Assembly (NCBI GenBank): GCA_014549065.1
Contig: JACDOX010000119.1
Span: 1,114,467 to 1,178,466, forward strand
Direction of reading: 5' to 3'
Source: Cardinalis cardinalis
Lineage: Eukaryota; Chordata; Aves; Passeriformes; Cardinalidae
Length of the DNA: 64,000 nucleotides
Made by a program: the position numbers and the translations under genes. Shown here in pieces: positions 23,158-36,700 of the stretch. Numbering within the stretch: the stretch's first letter is position 1; each line of letters starts with the position of its first letter. The notes under the pieces were generated by a model. That model had not been told where the DNA came from and did not search any database. It worked only from the letters and a program-made list of their open reading frames with translations.

Positions 23158-26100
23158 GGTGCANCACCTGTCTGCCTAAACATCTCCCAAATTAGCTATC
23201 ACCTTCACTTTTCCTGGGTTTAGCTGTTCTGGAATAAATTTTGTGGTGATTAGGTAACACTGCCCATCAAAACCCAAGTTGTTTAAATAATTGAGATGCT
23301 ACTCACACTAGGTGATAGCACTGGGAAAAGTGCTTTGATGGAAGCAACATGTTTCATTAATTTTCATTTAATATGTCAATCCATCATGGATCACAGCTGG
23401 AAGATGGCTCTTGTGCTCCATCCCAACACCTTTCTCACTCTCCATCTCTCACTTCTTCTGTGAAATCACAGAATCACACAGAACGGGAAACTACCCTGAT
23501 GAGGGCCAGCTTTGCTCTTGGTCTCCTCTTCAGTCTCTTTATTAAAATGAATCTGTTCTGGGAGGACAGTTTTTAAAATAACTTCCCTCAAGAGATTTCT
23601 CTTTGGTGAGTTCATAAACCCAAATCAAATCATGTTAATCTGGTTATAGGGCAGTCTTTACGGGCTGAGATCACAAAACTTGGAGATCACAAAACTTTGA
23701 GACAGAACAACTCTTGTTGTTCTGCTGACAAATACTTATGTATTAGACATAAAAATAGGTTATTCTGTATTCATTCTGATGGGTTAAAGTGCCACTAGCA
23801 TATATATATTTATCGTGTCATTGTCACAGATCTGCCTCTCTGGAGAACAGCTTAACTCTATACCCCAGGGTCAGTGTTATTTTATTGTATTTCCCACCCA
23901 GCACAAAATTATCTGGGCAGAGATTTCTCCCAGATACCTTTCTTACTTTTTAGCAAACAACAACAAAAAAAATCCTGATCATAAAACACCTCTTAACTGG
24001 CAGATCCTGCCTAATTTCTTGAGGAAGTTTCAAAACAAGGTCAGCATTTTCACATCCACGCAACATTAAAATTTCTTCCCANTTTTTTCCTCTGGGCAGG
24101 GANATNTTTTTGCACACCATTCTGGCCAGCAGCAGCCAGGGTTATCAAAGTNAAGCTTTCCATGAAAAAGCACTAAAATATTTGTGCTGCAGCATGAAAC
24201 TAATGGAAGGCTGTATTATTTTCAGGAGATGTTCTCAGAACTAAGCATCTCACCTCAGTCAGGTGCCATTTTTCTCCTGTTGACCTCTTTGGAATGAAAA
24301 TNACGGAGTCTGACAAAGCCAAAGATTTGCTGGCTGACAGATGCTAACTTTAGTTTGGCTTCTACTTTTAATTTCTTTTTTTTTTCTTCATGTCCCTAAT
24401 CAGTTCCTCTATGACTTCAGCTCAAGTTATTTTTTCCTTCCTTGGTCATTCCAAGGAATTCCAAGGTCAGAATGAGAGAGGATTTCCAATTGTCNATTTT
24501 ATTTATTTATTTTTTAAAACATATTGCTTGTCTGAAAAAATTAAGAACTCCTTTTTCAAAACAAGAATGAAATGATTAGACCTGAAACCCACAAACTCTG
24601 TTTTCACACATTCCATGATTTTTCTCGAAGTTCCCACCTCNGCCTGATCGTGCACTCAGCTGATGGAGAACTGGATCTACAGTGAACATGAGAATGCAAT
24701 TTTAACTGCNCCAAAGAAAACTTCACTTCCTTTCCCCTAGTTGGACTTCAGCACTGCTTTTTTCTCAATTTAGACATCTAGACATGTTTAGAAACACCCC
24801 TCTCATACTCTGAATTCCCCTCCCCTTTTTGACCTTCTCATATCTCTCTTTATTCCTTTATCCATAATTTTCTGTCTTTTATGCCCAGTCTAGACTATAA
24901 CCCTCCTTTCCTCCCTACAGTTTCCTCCTCTGCCCATTTTGGTCCCAAATAGATCTCATTGTGAGCATTTTCTCTTCCTCCTTCCCAGCACACCCTGTTC
25001 CATGCCACATTTAAAGGATTTTTGTAGGATGAGGCTCTGTGTACTTCCATGCANGCTGGTCTTCTTTACAAGAGGCAGCTTTGCTTCTATTTTCATCATT
25101 GACAAAGTAACTTCAACGATTTTCAGGCTTCCAATTATATCAGAGATGTCTGGTTTTTCAACCTTTCCACTTGAAGTGCTGATTCGCTTAACTTTTTGAT
25201 TTTTTCCCCTTCATGTCTGTAGCATTTTGCTCTTGTTATATTTGTTAACTCTTTTACTGATTCTTCTCTTCATTCTTCACTGAAGCATTGGGTAATCCTA
25301 GTGAATAAAATATCCAAAATCATGGTCAGCAGAGAGCAGAGGTCAGTGCCTGCCCCTCCTCTTCCTCTCACTGTGATGAGATCTCCCCTNAGTCTCCTCC
25401 TCTCCAGGCTGAACAGACCAAGTGACCTCAGCAAAAGCATNGATATTAATGTAAAAAAGAAATTTACCATCAAAAGAAACATCTCCTGCTTTAATATATT
25501 CTGCTTCTCTGCTTTGTTATTGCAACAGCTTTTCCTTATCATCTGGGAACTCTTATTATTATGAAAACTAGAAAAAAATAAAAANCAAATATTTTGCTTG
25601 AAAATGAGTTTCTGTGTGTGCACACAAATGTAATTGATNAGCTCTGGGATTAATTTCTGTAATTGCAAGGATGTGTTTTACAAAAGAAAAATCTTTGCCT
25701 GTTATCTTGATAGTATGTTCCTGTAGCCATACAAAACTCTAAAAGAGAGAAAATTGTAATCTAATTTATTTTTTTTGTTGTTAAAACATAAGGCATTAAA
25801 NTGCTTTTTTGGTTCATTTGGGTTTTTTAGCAGGTAAATGTAGATTAGAGAGAAAACAAAATGAAGCAGGAAATCCTCTCAAAGTACTAAAAGACGGGAA
25901 TATTGCATAATGTCAGGTCTTATTTTGTGATTACAGAAAATAATTTTTATTAGCATGGTTTCTGATGTTTTTCTCCCATAAGTTTGTTCATTTGGATCAT
26001 AAACTCTGATCCCATCTGCTGTTTTTATCACTATTGTCACACACAGGCAGTTAAAACATCCCTCAGACAGAAATATGACAAATTGCATGTAAGCTTTTGA

Positions 26101-26659
26101 ATGTGGCAGTCTGTAACTGGCTGCTAGCCAAAAATATGCTTTAAATCTCATCAGTAGCTAGAACACCTAGATAATATATCTAGATGATATAATTTCTTAC
26201 TCTGCTTTATTTCTTCAAGTATTTCACATACAATTCAGCTCAATGCATCTTTGAGTAAAGATTTTTATTTTTTTTGTAACAGACCTCCTTTTGGAAATGC
26301 AGAGTTTCTAAATCTTTAGCCCTTAAGCTCAGCACATATTTCACTTTCACACAAAGTGGAGCAAGTGTCCATGAGGAACTTCCCTGACTTAAAAACAGAC
26401 TTAGCAGAATGTGCATTTTCACAGGGCTAATTAATCCTTACACCTCCTTGCACTGAAGAGCCAGCAANCAAAATTTTCCCTAAGNAGTAGAATGATGATC
26501 AATTTGATANAAATATTATCACATGTAACATATGTATTAATGTTGATGATTGTAATAAGTAAATTCAATTTCTGTCAANCTTGCAAAGTCAAATTCTCAT
26601 TATAGTAGAGAATATTAAAGCTATTTTGTACTGCTTTTTCTCACAGTTTATCACAGACT
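23158..26659. other. Noncoding stretch, no gene seen
   Basis: A short stretch at 23463-23490 (TCACAGAATCACACAGAA) resembles the degraded terminus of a minus-strand CR1 but is too short to call. The ORFs at 25270-25668 and 25301-25564 overlap on opposite strands. Nothing else is assignable. Confidence 0.45.
23667..23698. repeat. 16-bp perfect tandem duplication
   Basis: GAGATCACAAAACTTG at 23667-23682 is repeated immediately at 23683-23698 with only the last base changed, indicating a recent duplication. Confidence 0.9.
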
Positions 26660-26772
26660 TTCTTTTTCAACCTGGTCCAGTGGNANNTGTTCCTGCCCAT
26701 GGCAGAGGGGTTGGAANTGGATGATTTTTAAGGTCCCTTCCAACCCAGGACATTCTAAGATGATTCCATGAA
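26660..26772 (+). mobile_element. CR1 LINE 3' tail fragment
   Basis: The segment carries the well-known end of avian CR1 elements: CCTGGTCCAGTGG, CTGCCCATGGCAGAGGGGTT, AAGGTCCCTTCCAACCC and a final ATTCTAAGATGATTC. It is a 5'-truncated 3'UTR tail with no coding part. Four ambiguous bases fall within 34 bases (26684-26717), as expected where reads from many copies are mixed. Confidence 0.85.
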
Positions 26773-29700
26773 GCTTTGTAATATTTCTGCTTTTAAAAGT
26801 TCTTTCAAATGTTCTGTTTCCCATTTTTTCACGTGCAGGCTGTCTGCTCAACTCATCAAGAAAGAGGAAAGTGTTTTCCTCTTAGGTGTCATCCCCAGGG
26901 TTTACAGTGTGTCCAAAGGTAGGAATGTCTTTGCTTTAGGGGTTAAAAAAATCATAAGGAAATTTTGCTCTTTGGAAAATTCCATTCCCACAACCTGAGT
27001 GTTGCAGTNTTCAGTTCTGTACTTTCTGACAACATTACAAATTTTCCTGAAGTGGAACTTTTCAAGTCTGTCTACACTTCTCTGGTGTATTTTGGAATCT
27101 TCAAATTTATGCTATAAATAGTTTTGTTTAAGAGAAAGATCACCAATATTTAGGCAGCCCTAAAATGTAATATTAAATAGAAAACGTATGAAAAATGAAT
27201 GCACCCTTTAGATTAAAAGTTCTTTTGGNTGTATTACTAGTTAACAACAGATAACCTGTGCAATATGAGGCACAACTCTTATGCTTTCCCTGAAGATTAA
27301 TTAGCTTTGTAGCATATTAATCAAACAATTTAGGGAGAAAAATCTGAATATATATTCCTGTGTGGTTCTCAGACATCTCATTTGTTTAATGGAGCCATTT
27401 GGATAATTAAGATCAGTAACAGTAATTTAGCTTAAGTGAAACCTTTAAAGATTAGCTGGCAAGTTACTTGTGTTTGTCTCAGGTTTTTTTCTTTTTTTNG
27501 TCTTGTTTTTCTCCCTGGTTATTTATATACATAACTTCATAGTTTAAAAAACTACTCTTCTGCAGTAAAGGAAATACTCATTTATATTGATAAAAATATT
27601 CTAGATTGTTTGTATTCAAGAAGGCCCCACAGAACAAGGAGTTAAGAGGAGGTCCTANTTGAAATTTTGGAAAAACTGCCTTGTTTGTCTTCATTTTCAT
27701 CCCCAAAAATCCAGAATTTTTATCAGTGTTTGACTGTGCTTAAGTGAAAACTTATCCTTCTTTACACTTTTTTTTTTACTGTACATTTTTTTGCATTTAA
27801 AAAATTAAATGAAAATGATTCTGCAGGNATTTCATTGACGTGATTTCCATTACTTGTGGGAAAGAAGTTCTGTAAGCTTGCTCTTTCCAACCAGAAGATT
27901 ATGCCTGACTAATATTAGTAGATTTGAAAACTATGTGAAAATGTTCTGTGTGAATTGAACACTAAAATTAAATTGAAATGCGTGATTTCACTGTTTGCTA
28001 AAATAAAATGCACGAACNGTCTAATAACTAATATCTTAGAAATGTTTGTACTAAGCATCTTTGACACTTCAATGAGATGATTGAAAAAGCCCCTGCTGTT
28101 TGAAGTATGGCACATTAATAAATTAGAGAGAATAAAAAGTATTACAGTTCATAGAATGCACTATTCAGGCACACTCTGGTATTACATTGCTGCCTTCATC
28201 ATTCAAAATTAGGAAACAGACCTTGCAAGGTGCAAATTCGAGGCAATATATGCAAATCTGTTATTCTAGTTCAAAAATTCAGCAGCTATTCAAGCTAATG
28301 GATCCATAAAAACTCCATAAAAGTCCATATTATCTCGAGGTTTGCTGCTGCAATTCTGTTTATTTGAACAGAAGTGCTTTTAGTGGTCTGTTGGTAAATA
28401 TGTTGTACCCAGCTGTTTGTTTGCCTTTCCAAGGTGGAGGAGTTGTTTGCACAGAGAAGAAATGGAAATTGTGGAATACTTCAGGCAAATTTTCATGTCA
28501 GGTCGGAAGATTTTGCACCTGTTAAATATCTGAATGTGCAATCTTTACACCAATACTGCTTAATAATTTAATTTCGTGCTAGGAGTGGTGACTCTGGATA
28601 GNTTTCTCTGGGGCTTTTATTCATGGTAGTCACTTTTTCCCAAGCCACAATAAGTGCTGGCAGGATCAGTGCTTTATATTTTAAGCCCAATGTGACTCAG
28701 GTGGGATATTGGGGAGCTCTGAGTGTTTGCAGAGTGATGTTTTCATGTTTTTCAGAGAAGGGAGCCAGTTGCTCATACACAGCTCACACATCCAAGAGGC
28801 AATAATCCCCAAATCCAAGTGACTGGGGATGTGCATTTGGGCTGTTAAATGAGAAAAAAAGAGAGATCAAGCTTGGCACTGGAGGTGAATGTTTGGGCTG
28901 CAAAGCATCAGTCACTGCAGAAGTGGTTAAAGATATAACTGACAGTAATTCAACTGATTTTAGGAAAAAATATCATTACTTTCATTTAAAACCACTGTAC
29001 TCACAAGTTTTTAGCTCAGCAAGATAAAATAGGATCTCTGGAGTAATTTTTTTTCTATTCTTTAATAAAACTCAACCAAGGTACAGCATGAGAGGCACAA
29101 TTCACTTGCTTCACCTCCCAATTGCTTTGTCTGTCAGTGTGTATTAATTTGCATGCCCTGACACATAAAATTCAAGTTTTAAACATTTTATTTGAGTATC
29201 TTATGCTTTTAAGGGATCTTACNGATGTTCTTTAGGCAAAAGTAAAAATGCAAACTCTAGAATATGGTTTCACGTTATTTTATCAATTTGCAAATGTCAT
29301 GCCCAGCATTGAACATAATTGTTTAATGAAGTTGTGATCCCTTCTTAATAGAAAGGCTGAAAGAGATAATTAAAAATGATGGGCTTTGGTGAGAGAGGTG
29401 TCTCTAGGTTTCCTATTTGGATCACAGAGGGAGCCTTGGCTCTCCAGAGAGAAGATTAAAGAAGTTGTAGCACCAGTGTGCTGAGTTGCCTGAGAGGAGG
29501 AGGAGGGATTGTGTGACTCTTCCACTGCCCAGAAAAGGAGCCTGTAAACTGATTATTTGTGAGCATCCTCAAGTGTTTAAATATCTGAGTGTCTCTGAGA
29601 ATATCTGGAACTTGGGTGCCATCCTGACAGCTCTCAGATGAGAGGGAAATTGCAACTCTAGCAATTCTGCTTTCATCAGAGTGGGAAACCTGGTTTATTT

Positions 29701-30520
29701 GTTAACCAAAGACAAGGATTTTTTTCAGATTTCCCTAGAATGAAAGTCAATATCCTTCCCNAGTATTTAATCCATTTCATATTGGAGGTATTATATGAGG
29801 TTAGTTTTGCACAAATCACATTGNGGGTTTGGTAGGAAAGGTTTTATGTGGTTACAGTGAGGAAAATAAATGCAAGTATGAGTCCGTGATTTGCTGATGA
29901 TTTTTAATTCCCCTGCCTTTCAGTGGCATAGCTGGAGAATTGAGTTAAGCTTCTGGGCATGAGCACAGCAGGTTTCTGTATTTATTCTGTATAATCTATT
30001 TTTTCCCTTTCTTTTGAGTCTTTGTTTACTTGCCAGGCTTTCCTTCCTGGCCTCCTTTCTACTACTGCACGCTGAGTTCTGCTCTCTCATGTTGTTTACT
30101 GTAGCTTAGACATGAAAGGACAATGAAATGGACATTTTAATCAATTAACTGCAGCCTGATCAAAGATCCTTCTCTTCCTTTTTGTTGTTGTTGTTTAAAG
30201 TGTTTTTATTTACAACATCCAGTGGGGCTTTTGATTCGTACAGNGTGACAAAGTCACTGCCTTGCACAGAGCAGTGAGCTGGGAGTCTAAAAACTGCTTT
30301 TGATCAAGGCCTTGCTTTAATCACAGGTGGTGTCAGAGCTCTGAGCAGCTCAGCTGAAGGCAGAAGGGGAAGGTTTTGGCACAGCAAAACATTCATGAGC
30401 AGGGAGCACGGGGAGAGAGGCTGGATCTTACACACTGGCCCTTCGCCCAGCTCCTTTTCCTTCCATCCTTTGCTGAATGTTTTCCTCTAAGAAGAGAAAA
30501 ACAAACACCTTCAATCTCAG
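26773..30520. other. Noncoding stretch, no gene seen
   Basis: This is A+T-rich sequence with no assignable gene, RNA or repeat. All reading frames are under about 76 codons. Confidence 0.5.
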
Positions 30521-30712
30521 TTCTTATCAGGGGTATAAAGGAGGGTATTATCCACACGAGGTCACTGTCACCTGTTTGTGAATATTCCGAGCTGGAAGGG
30601 ACCCCACCAACATCACCAAACCCACCTCTTATGTGGGTTATGCCCTCTTATGCCCTTACAGGGATTGAACCCACAATTAAAAGGCACTATTAAAAACAGG
30701 CTCTAACCAACT
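30521..30712 (-). mobile_element. CR1-related minus-strand tail with an adjoining TATAAA segment
   Basis: GAATATTCCGAGCTGGAAGG at 30581-30600 and the following GACCCC are the reverse complement of a CR1 terminus. Further in, GGGATTGAACCCAC (about 30661-30674) and CTCTAACCAACT match the tRNA-like tail known from some avian CR1 subfamilies. The stretch to its left, GGGTATAAAGGAGGGTATTA, is not CR1-like, but recurs at 33.3 kb. Confidence 0.7.
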
Positions 30713-33297
30713 NTGTCTCAGAATTCGAATTTTTAAGTGCTGGAATTTTTAAAACAAAAAAAATAGCAAATACTTTATATCACATANAAAAGCACATTCT
30801 TCACTTCCAAGATTCTTAGTACAAAGAAACACAAAAGCAAATAAATGAACAATAACCATTACAAGCACTTTATGAAACATCTTTAAACAAACAAAACTAA
30901 GTCATGCATTTGTTAATCAAAATACACAAGCGCTCACACAAATGTTTTATACAGCCAAAGATCAAGCAAAAGCAATCATAAATGCTTGCCCTGTCAGCTT
31001 ATGCAACCTCCTGTATCACAGGAGCTGTCAATGCATGAAAATTACAGTCTACAATTACAGAAAACAGATATCAAAAAATATACATATTTTAAGAAATTTA
31101 AAAAAATCCACATATCAGTATATACTTTTCAAGTACTGTTTTTACCTCTTACATACAAAAAATCCCCAACCAAACATGTTTGTCATAACTTTTTACAAGC
31201 ATTTGCTTCACTAGATATGCCTCAAAAACTAAAAACAGACAATAGTCCAACCTGCACAAGGAAAAAAGTAACCACATTTTTAATAAATGTGGTTATTTAA
31301 TTTAGTGTTTTCCTTATAAGGGTGCTGCTTCCTTCCCTCAGCTGCCTTTTCTACCTTTGAGTATTATGCACAACTAAGCGAAGAAAAAAGTGCATCCTAT
31401 AGCCCACCCAAACATTTGTGTGGGCAAATTTGGAGGCTTTTTTAAAGAAAACATGACCTGAGCATGCATTGTCAGTAATAACCACTATAATCAGTATTCC
31501 TTCTGATCCTATTGTTCTGAAGGCAAACAAAATTCATTTTCAGATTTCTACATATATGTNAATGCACACAAGCAGGAAATGGGTCTGTTGTGTTTCCTGC
31601 ATGTTTTTTTCCAATCTATCTTCCCCAGTGGCACTGGTTATTGAAAAAGATTATTTTATTAATTAAACATTCAAAACAATGCAGTTTGTTGCTGGCAGCC
31701 ACGTGTTTGCAATAATCTTCTATGCATCANAACCTTCTATCTTTGTATTTAATTGCTTTTCCCTTTCCCTTCCTCTGGAGCACTCTTTGAAAATCTCTCC
31801 TGACCTTTCATGCTGCTTTTGCATTTAATGTAATTGCAGTTAAGAAATGTTTAATTACTAAAAAGAATCACTTCTGCTTTTAATCTGGTTATGTGTTTCT
31901 GTCTTGCTCTTGTTCTTCTGCTGTAATTCCTCATGATCCCAATGATGCCTGTGCCAAGGGGAGAAATGATCTCTCCCAGTTCTTAGGGCTCCTTCACAGT
32001 TATAGGTCAGCCTTTAGTCTAACAGGAGCTTCAATCAAGCCACCACCAAGGAAAATTCATCTTAAATAAGTGAGTGTCAGGTTTGGGGTCACAGAGGTTT
32101 ACACACAGGTCAGAAACAAGACAATGACCCCACTTGAAATATCAGTGAAGGCTTCACCTTGCTATCATCAGGTGCACTGCACATGGAAGGGGTAAATCTG
32201 TAGGGAAAAATAAAATAAAATCCATAATGGTAAAATAAAATAAAATAAAATAAAATAAAATAAAATAAAATAAATAAAATAATAAAATCCATAATGATGA
32301 TGATGATGCTCACAGCCTTTAGCAGAGAAGATCCATTTGTAGCTATTCTGCTATAAAATTCATGACAAAGCTGCCAGGGCTTAAGACAAACATCATCAAT
32401 GGCCAGTTTGTTTATACATTGAAACAAGCTTCATTTACAGATTTGGTATCTCTGCTAGTTCTTCCTCACTTTTTTTATTTTTTAAAGTAAATTTGGTATT
32501 TTCCTTGTGNATTTATTGAGAACCTAATATATTATTGTCAGCCAAGCACAGATTTTTAGCCCCAAGATAACTACATAAAGTTTAAAAGGAGCATTTTTAC
32601 AGATGTGTAGATTTGATAACTTGAAGAGTTATCAAAACGTTCAAATTCCCAAATAGCAATTAACTGCTGACCTAATGGGTTTTCTGCAGATGTATAGATG
32701 NCATCTTCATTTTTCTTTCTTTTTTCTTTCTTTTTCTTCTTTTGTTCTTTACTGAGTAAGCAAGGGGGATTGTGTGAGTGACAGTCTGAGAAGACCCATC
32801 CAGAAAAAACTCAGAAAGAAATGGAGGAAAGTTGTTGGCACTCACTGGGTTTTTTTTACATCTCTTTCATCTTTTTCAAGAAGGCAGACTTTATGCATAA
32901 TTCCACAAAGTTTGTTCAACATCCTGCAATATCAATCCCTCACTCATCAGACAGAAAATATAGAAGAGAACTACAAGGCTGCTGATCCCTCCCCTTTATT
33001 GCAATCTCTGGTCTAACCCANTGTAGAGATCCTGTGGAGAATGTTTAAATAGAATTTAGCTAATTNATCACCTCTCGAGCAGAACCACAGGGCAATGGAG
33101 CAGGGAACTTTGAGTCCTTCAGAGAAGATGGTTCTTTACACCTCTTGTCAAGGCTGTGGCTAAATGTAACAAATCAGTTCTCAGTTTNGCAGTCCATTTA
33201 CAGGTTTGTCTGACCACAGACAGACTATTTGAGAGAATTTTATTTAGGAACACCTGGGTTGCAATGTCAATAGGCAGAATTGCTTGTAGTGTATTGN
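30713..33297. other. Noncoding stretch, no gene seen
   Basis: It holds the TAAAA microsatellite listed separately and a pyrimidine-rich stretch at 32713-32742. The 30.9-31.3 kb part is unusually A-rich on the + strand and its two overlapping frames (30942-31300) are artefacts of that. No gene is supported. Confidence 0.5.
32206..32290. repeat. (TAAAA)n pentanucleotide microsatellite
   Basis: About nine uninterrupted TAAAA units lie at 32231-32275, with a shorter run to the left. Both runs end in AAAATCCATAATG, at 32216-32228 and 32285-32297, so the flank itself was duplicated, and a (GAT)n run follows. Confidence 0.95.
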
Positions 33298-33395
33298 GCT
33301 TACCAAGAGTATAAAGGAGGCTGTTATTCATATGAAGGCAGTGTGTGAATATTCTGTGGAGTCAGTTTGTGAATATTCTGAGTCGGAAGGTTATT
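33298..33395 (-). repeat. Second copy of the 30.5-kb TATAAA/CR1-like repeat
   Basis: AGTATAAAGGAGGCTGTTAT and the later GTTTGTGAATATTCTGAG parallel the segment at 30521-30600 in the same order and orientation. This copy has an internal repetition of GTGAATATTCTG (33347 and 33370) and lacks the longer CR1 part on its right. It could be an old segmental duplication or two copies of an unidentified repeat family. Confidence 0.6.
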
Positions 33396-33613
33396 CCCTC
33401 ACACACACACAAAAAAAATAAAGGTTTGGAAAAAAGTTTATTACAAAGCAAGATAAACTAGTTGTCCTTAGCAAATAGAAAAAAAAAAAAAAGGAAAACA
33501 AAAAAGTCACGATCCCCTTGTGAAGTTCTGAACTTCCTTTAATTTAGTGTTGTAGAAATGCATTTTCACAATGTGCAGTGCTACTGAGCATTGTTTTTAC
33601 CTTTGTTTCCCAG

Positions 33614-33797
33614 AGAATGGACTCCATTCTGTTGGAGATCCCATCTCAGGTAGTCTAACAGTGACTGTGGAGCAGCAGTGCAGCAGCAGCCTGATGAGCA
33701 GCAGCATTATTGCTGGGGGAAGTGCTGATGATCTTGGTTGCACTCATTTCCCCATGGGAGGACTTGCCTGCTTCTGAGTGCAGCCTTAATTACAAAG
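33614..33797 (+). other. Candidate exon, 184 bp, strong splice signals at both ends
   Basis: A pyrimidine tract (33591-33611, TTTTTACCTTTGTTTCCCAG) forms one of the best acceptors in the window. ACAAAG followed by GTGAGT at 33797/33798 is a near-perfect donor. One frame is open from the acceptor for 54 codons (ENGLHSVGDPISG... ending GGLACF) and stops at 33775-33777, so it would be a terminal coding exon or a noncoding exon. A serine-rich CAGCAGCAGC segment lies near 33680. An alternative donor TCTCAG/GTAGTC sits at 33649. No family is recognised. Confidence 0.33.
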
Positions 33798-36700
33798 GTG
33801 AGTGTTGAAAATTACTGTCAGCAGGNAAAACAGTGAAAAAGTGCCAGGGAAGGGAAATCCTCCAGGTCTGTGAAGCTGCAGNCTCTTCAGGGCAAAATAA
33901 TTGGGAGGCAACTGCCAGGTGGACACACAAGAGATAACTTATGGACACAAAACTGTGTTTTGTGTATCCAAGGATTTTCTAAACTATTGAATTATATTTT
34001 ACACAAGATAGGTAAGCATTTGCACCAGTGGTGAGTTGTTCAGTTGCCNGATTTTCATACAGGATTGTTTAGTAGTGAAGTTAAATTAAACGTGTACATC
34101 ATACTTTCAGTTTCAGTTGACTATTTAGGTAAAAAATGAGGCCTTAAACTCCCTGGTATGTTTAAATAAACTTGTTCTCTGTTCAGTGTTGTCAAAAAGG
34201 AGAACAGNTCCACAGGAAAAAAAAAGGTCACTGTATGATTTAGCAGGAATTCCCAATCTTCTCCAAATCCAGGACACCCAATTCTTGGCTAAGCACTCGT
34301 ATTCTCTTAAAGATTTACAGTGATTTATTTTCAGTGTCACTAACAGCATCATCATTACTGGAAGATCCAACTGTACCAAATGTTACTTTAATAAATCATC
34401 AACCCTGAAAATCGATACTCCAATGAATTGAATCAAATGAAANCATTTCTGCTGCACCGTTTCGCCCACAAAGTCAAAACCTCTGCTGTCCAAGTTCATA
34501 AAATTTCCATCATCTGGTTAGATCAGANCCATCAGACACAGCTCCCCAGACTCAATGCCAAACAAACCTTATCTGTTGATGGATTTATTTTATTTATGTC
34601 AGCCCATCAATTNTGTCTGTGTTATATTATGGCATTTGCTTCCTCTGAAGTGACATGAACTGCTGCTTTATTTCATATCCTGAAAAGACACCACAAGTGA
34701 GGTCTGACCTGCCTTTTTCTCCTTGCTGAGTCCTGGATTTCTGTTCTGAAGGAGCTATGTCCTCCTTTACCTCCTTTTAAACCTGCTCTTGCAGAAAAAA
34801 AAATAATAGCTCTATTTGTTTCCATCANGTTTGCTCCCTGGCCAAGTACATGNCATAATAAGTGTGTATATTTGTAAAGACATATTTGCAATCAGGATGT
34901 TGGAGTTTCTGGTAGGATTTTTTTTTTTTTTATTCAGTACATTTTTTGCCTGGAAGTCTCATGGAATCTCTGGTAGTTTATTTTCCAGCTGGCATTACTT
35001 CCTGCTAGTGATGAAGAAAAAATTTCTTGTGGCTGAGATAACCTTCTGTCACAACTGTCAAACACAAGGAGAGAAAATGAGTTATTTGCAGAANCACAGA
35101 ATGGGTAATTCAATGATGCCATTATTTTAGTGATCAAGGATGTTCTACCTGATGAAGAAAATCCAGACAGAGTTTCTTTTACAAACTCCATGTCTTTCTC
35201 TTTTAAATGTTCCATTTTCATCTACTATGAAGAGACAACAAGAGCATTTATCCAGCCCTGAAGATGAAGCCACAGGCAGAACAACCAATTTTCTGTTCTC
35301 ATGTGGTCAGTTTTCCAGCTTCAATTTTAATTTGATGGGAAATAGAAAAAAAATTCTGGAGCAGTTTGCACTAATTCAGCTGTAATCAGAAATACTGATT
35401 TTTGGCTGATTTCAGTGCTTGTGTGCTTGCTTGTGGTTCCCTCAAAGAGCTGAAAAAGCAATATAAATTATTTTAGCAGCTGATAAATATATTTTAGCAG
35501 CTTTTTTTCCTGGTATTCAGCTGTCACCTCTTGCAACATCCTTAAATATAAATGTTTGAAAGCTCTGGTGTTCTGTGAGCGAGCTGCTGCCACTGGGGAG
35601 AGGCAGGAGAAATCCTTCCCTCTCTGTGCTCTGATGGTGTTGATCACACAGGACATTTGGTATTTTCCCCTCTTCTGTGTGTTTTGCCTCCTCACTAACT
35701 GCAGCAGCAGCACATCTTTAAGTTCATCCCCGTTTTCCTGTTTGTTGTGACGTTTTGGGTTGAATTCCATCCTTTCACCTTACAGTAATTTTCCTGGTTG
35801 TAATGAGAAGGGTGGGTTATCCCTCCCTGTCTTGCAGAGACGTAGGAAAAACCACACCAAGCTTGTGCCAGGATTAGAATCAGAGGATCTGTTTTGTGTC
35901 NTTGTCACAGGTTATATCTCTCCTTGTCAGCACAGGGATGCTTGGAGCATCTGCAAACTCCAGGACTCTTTTCTGCCTGCTCCCCTCTCCCTGTTCTGGT
36001 GCACTGAAGTTTTCCTGGGTCCATTTTCCACCTGCTCCTGCTTGTCTTGATGCCTTCTGGCCATGCTGTGATGGGAAGGGCTGCCTCAAGGCGCTGAGAA
36101 CTTTAAAGGAGGTACTGGGAGGTGTTAGAGCCTTGCAGATTTATAGAGTTGTTGCTGGACATCAGAAGTCTGTGAACTCAATAAAGTTTGCCTCGGGGAT
36201 NTGTGGGTTTAAGGGCTCTGAAGGATTTGGGGATATAAAAATGCTTTTAATAAGTAGGTAACTCACCTTTAGATCTTCCAAAAAAAAAACCTATTAAAAA
36301 TCATCATGCTGGACAACTATGGTAGATAAGACAAAATTAGACCTGTCTTCCCAAAGCTTTATTTGAAATGTGGGATGTCACTCTGCACCACCACAGTTCC
36401 CAGCAAGATGTAGATTTATTCCAGGTAATTCCTGGGGCAGAAACTGAATTATTGTTGAGAGTGTGAAATTAAGTGTAGCTCTAATAGGACAAGGTTGATC
36501 TACATTAGAAATTATTTTTGGAAAAAGATTTTGAGATTCTTGCACCTTAAAAATTTTACCTACTGTGTTTTTTTNTTTTTTAACCAATACTGGAGTACTT
36601 CTTTTAGTACTTCTGATATTCCCCAGGGTGGCAACTCATCTCAGCTACTGTCCAGTGACTAGTCAGGGAAGAAATCACCGAGTTATCCTTGGTGTTAATT

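Noticed and set aside
23463..23490. Possible CR1 terminus (minus strand)
   Set aside because: Only a 20-base resemblance (AATCACAGAATCACACAG); too short to separate from chance.
30655..30712. tRNA-like B-box and anticodon-arm words (GGGATTGAACCCAC, CTCTAACCAACT)
   Set aside because: No complete cloverleaf; this tRNA-like segment is a known feature of the tails of some avian CR1 elements.
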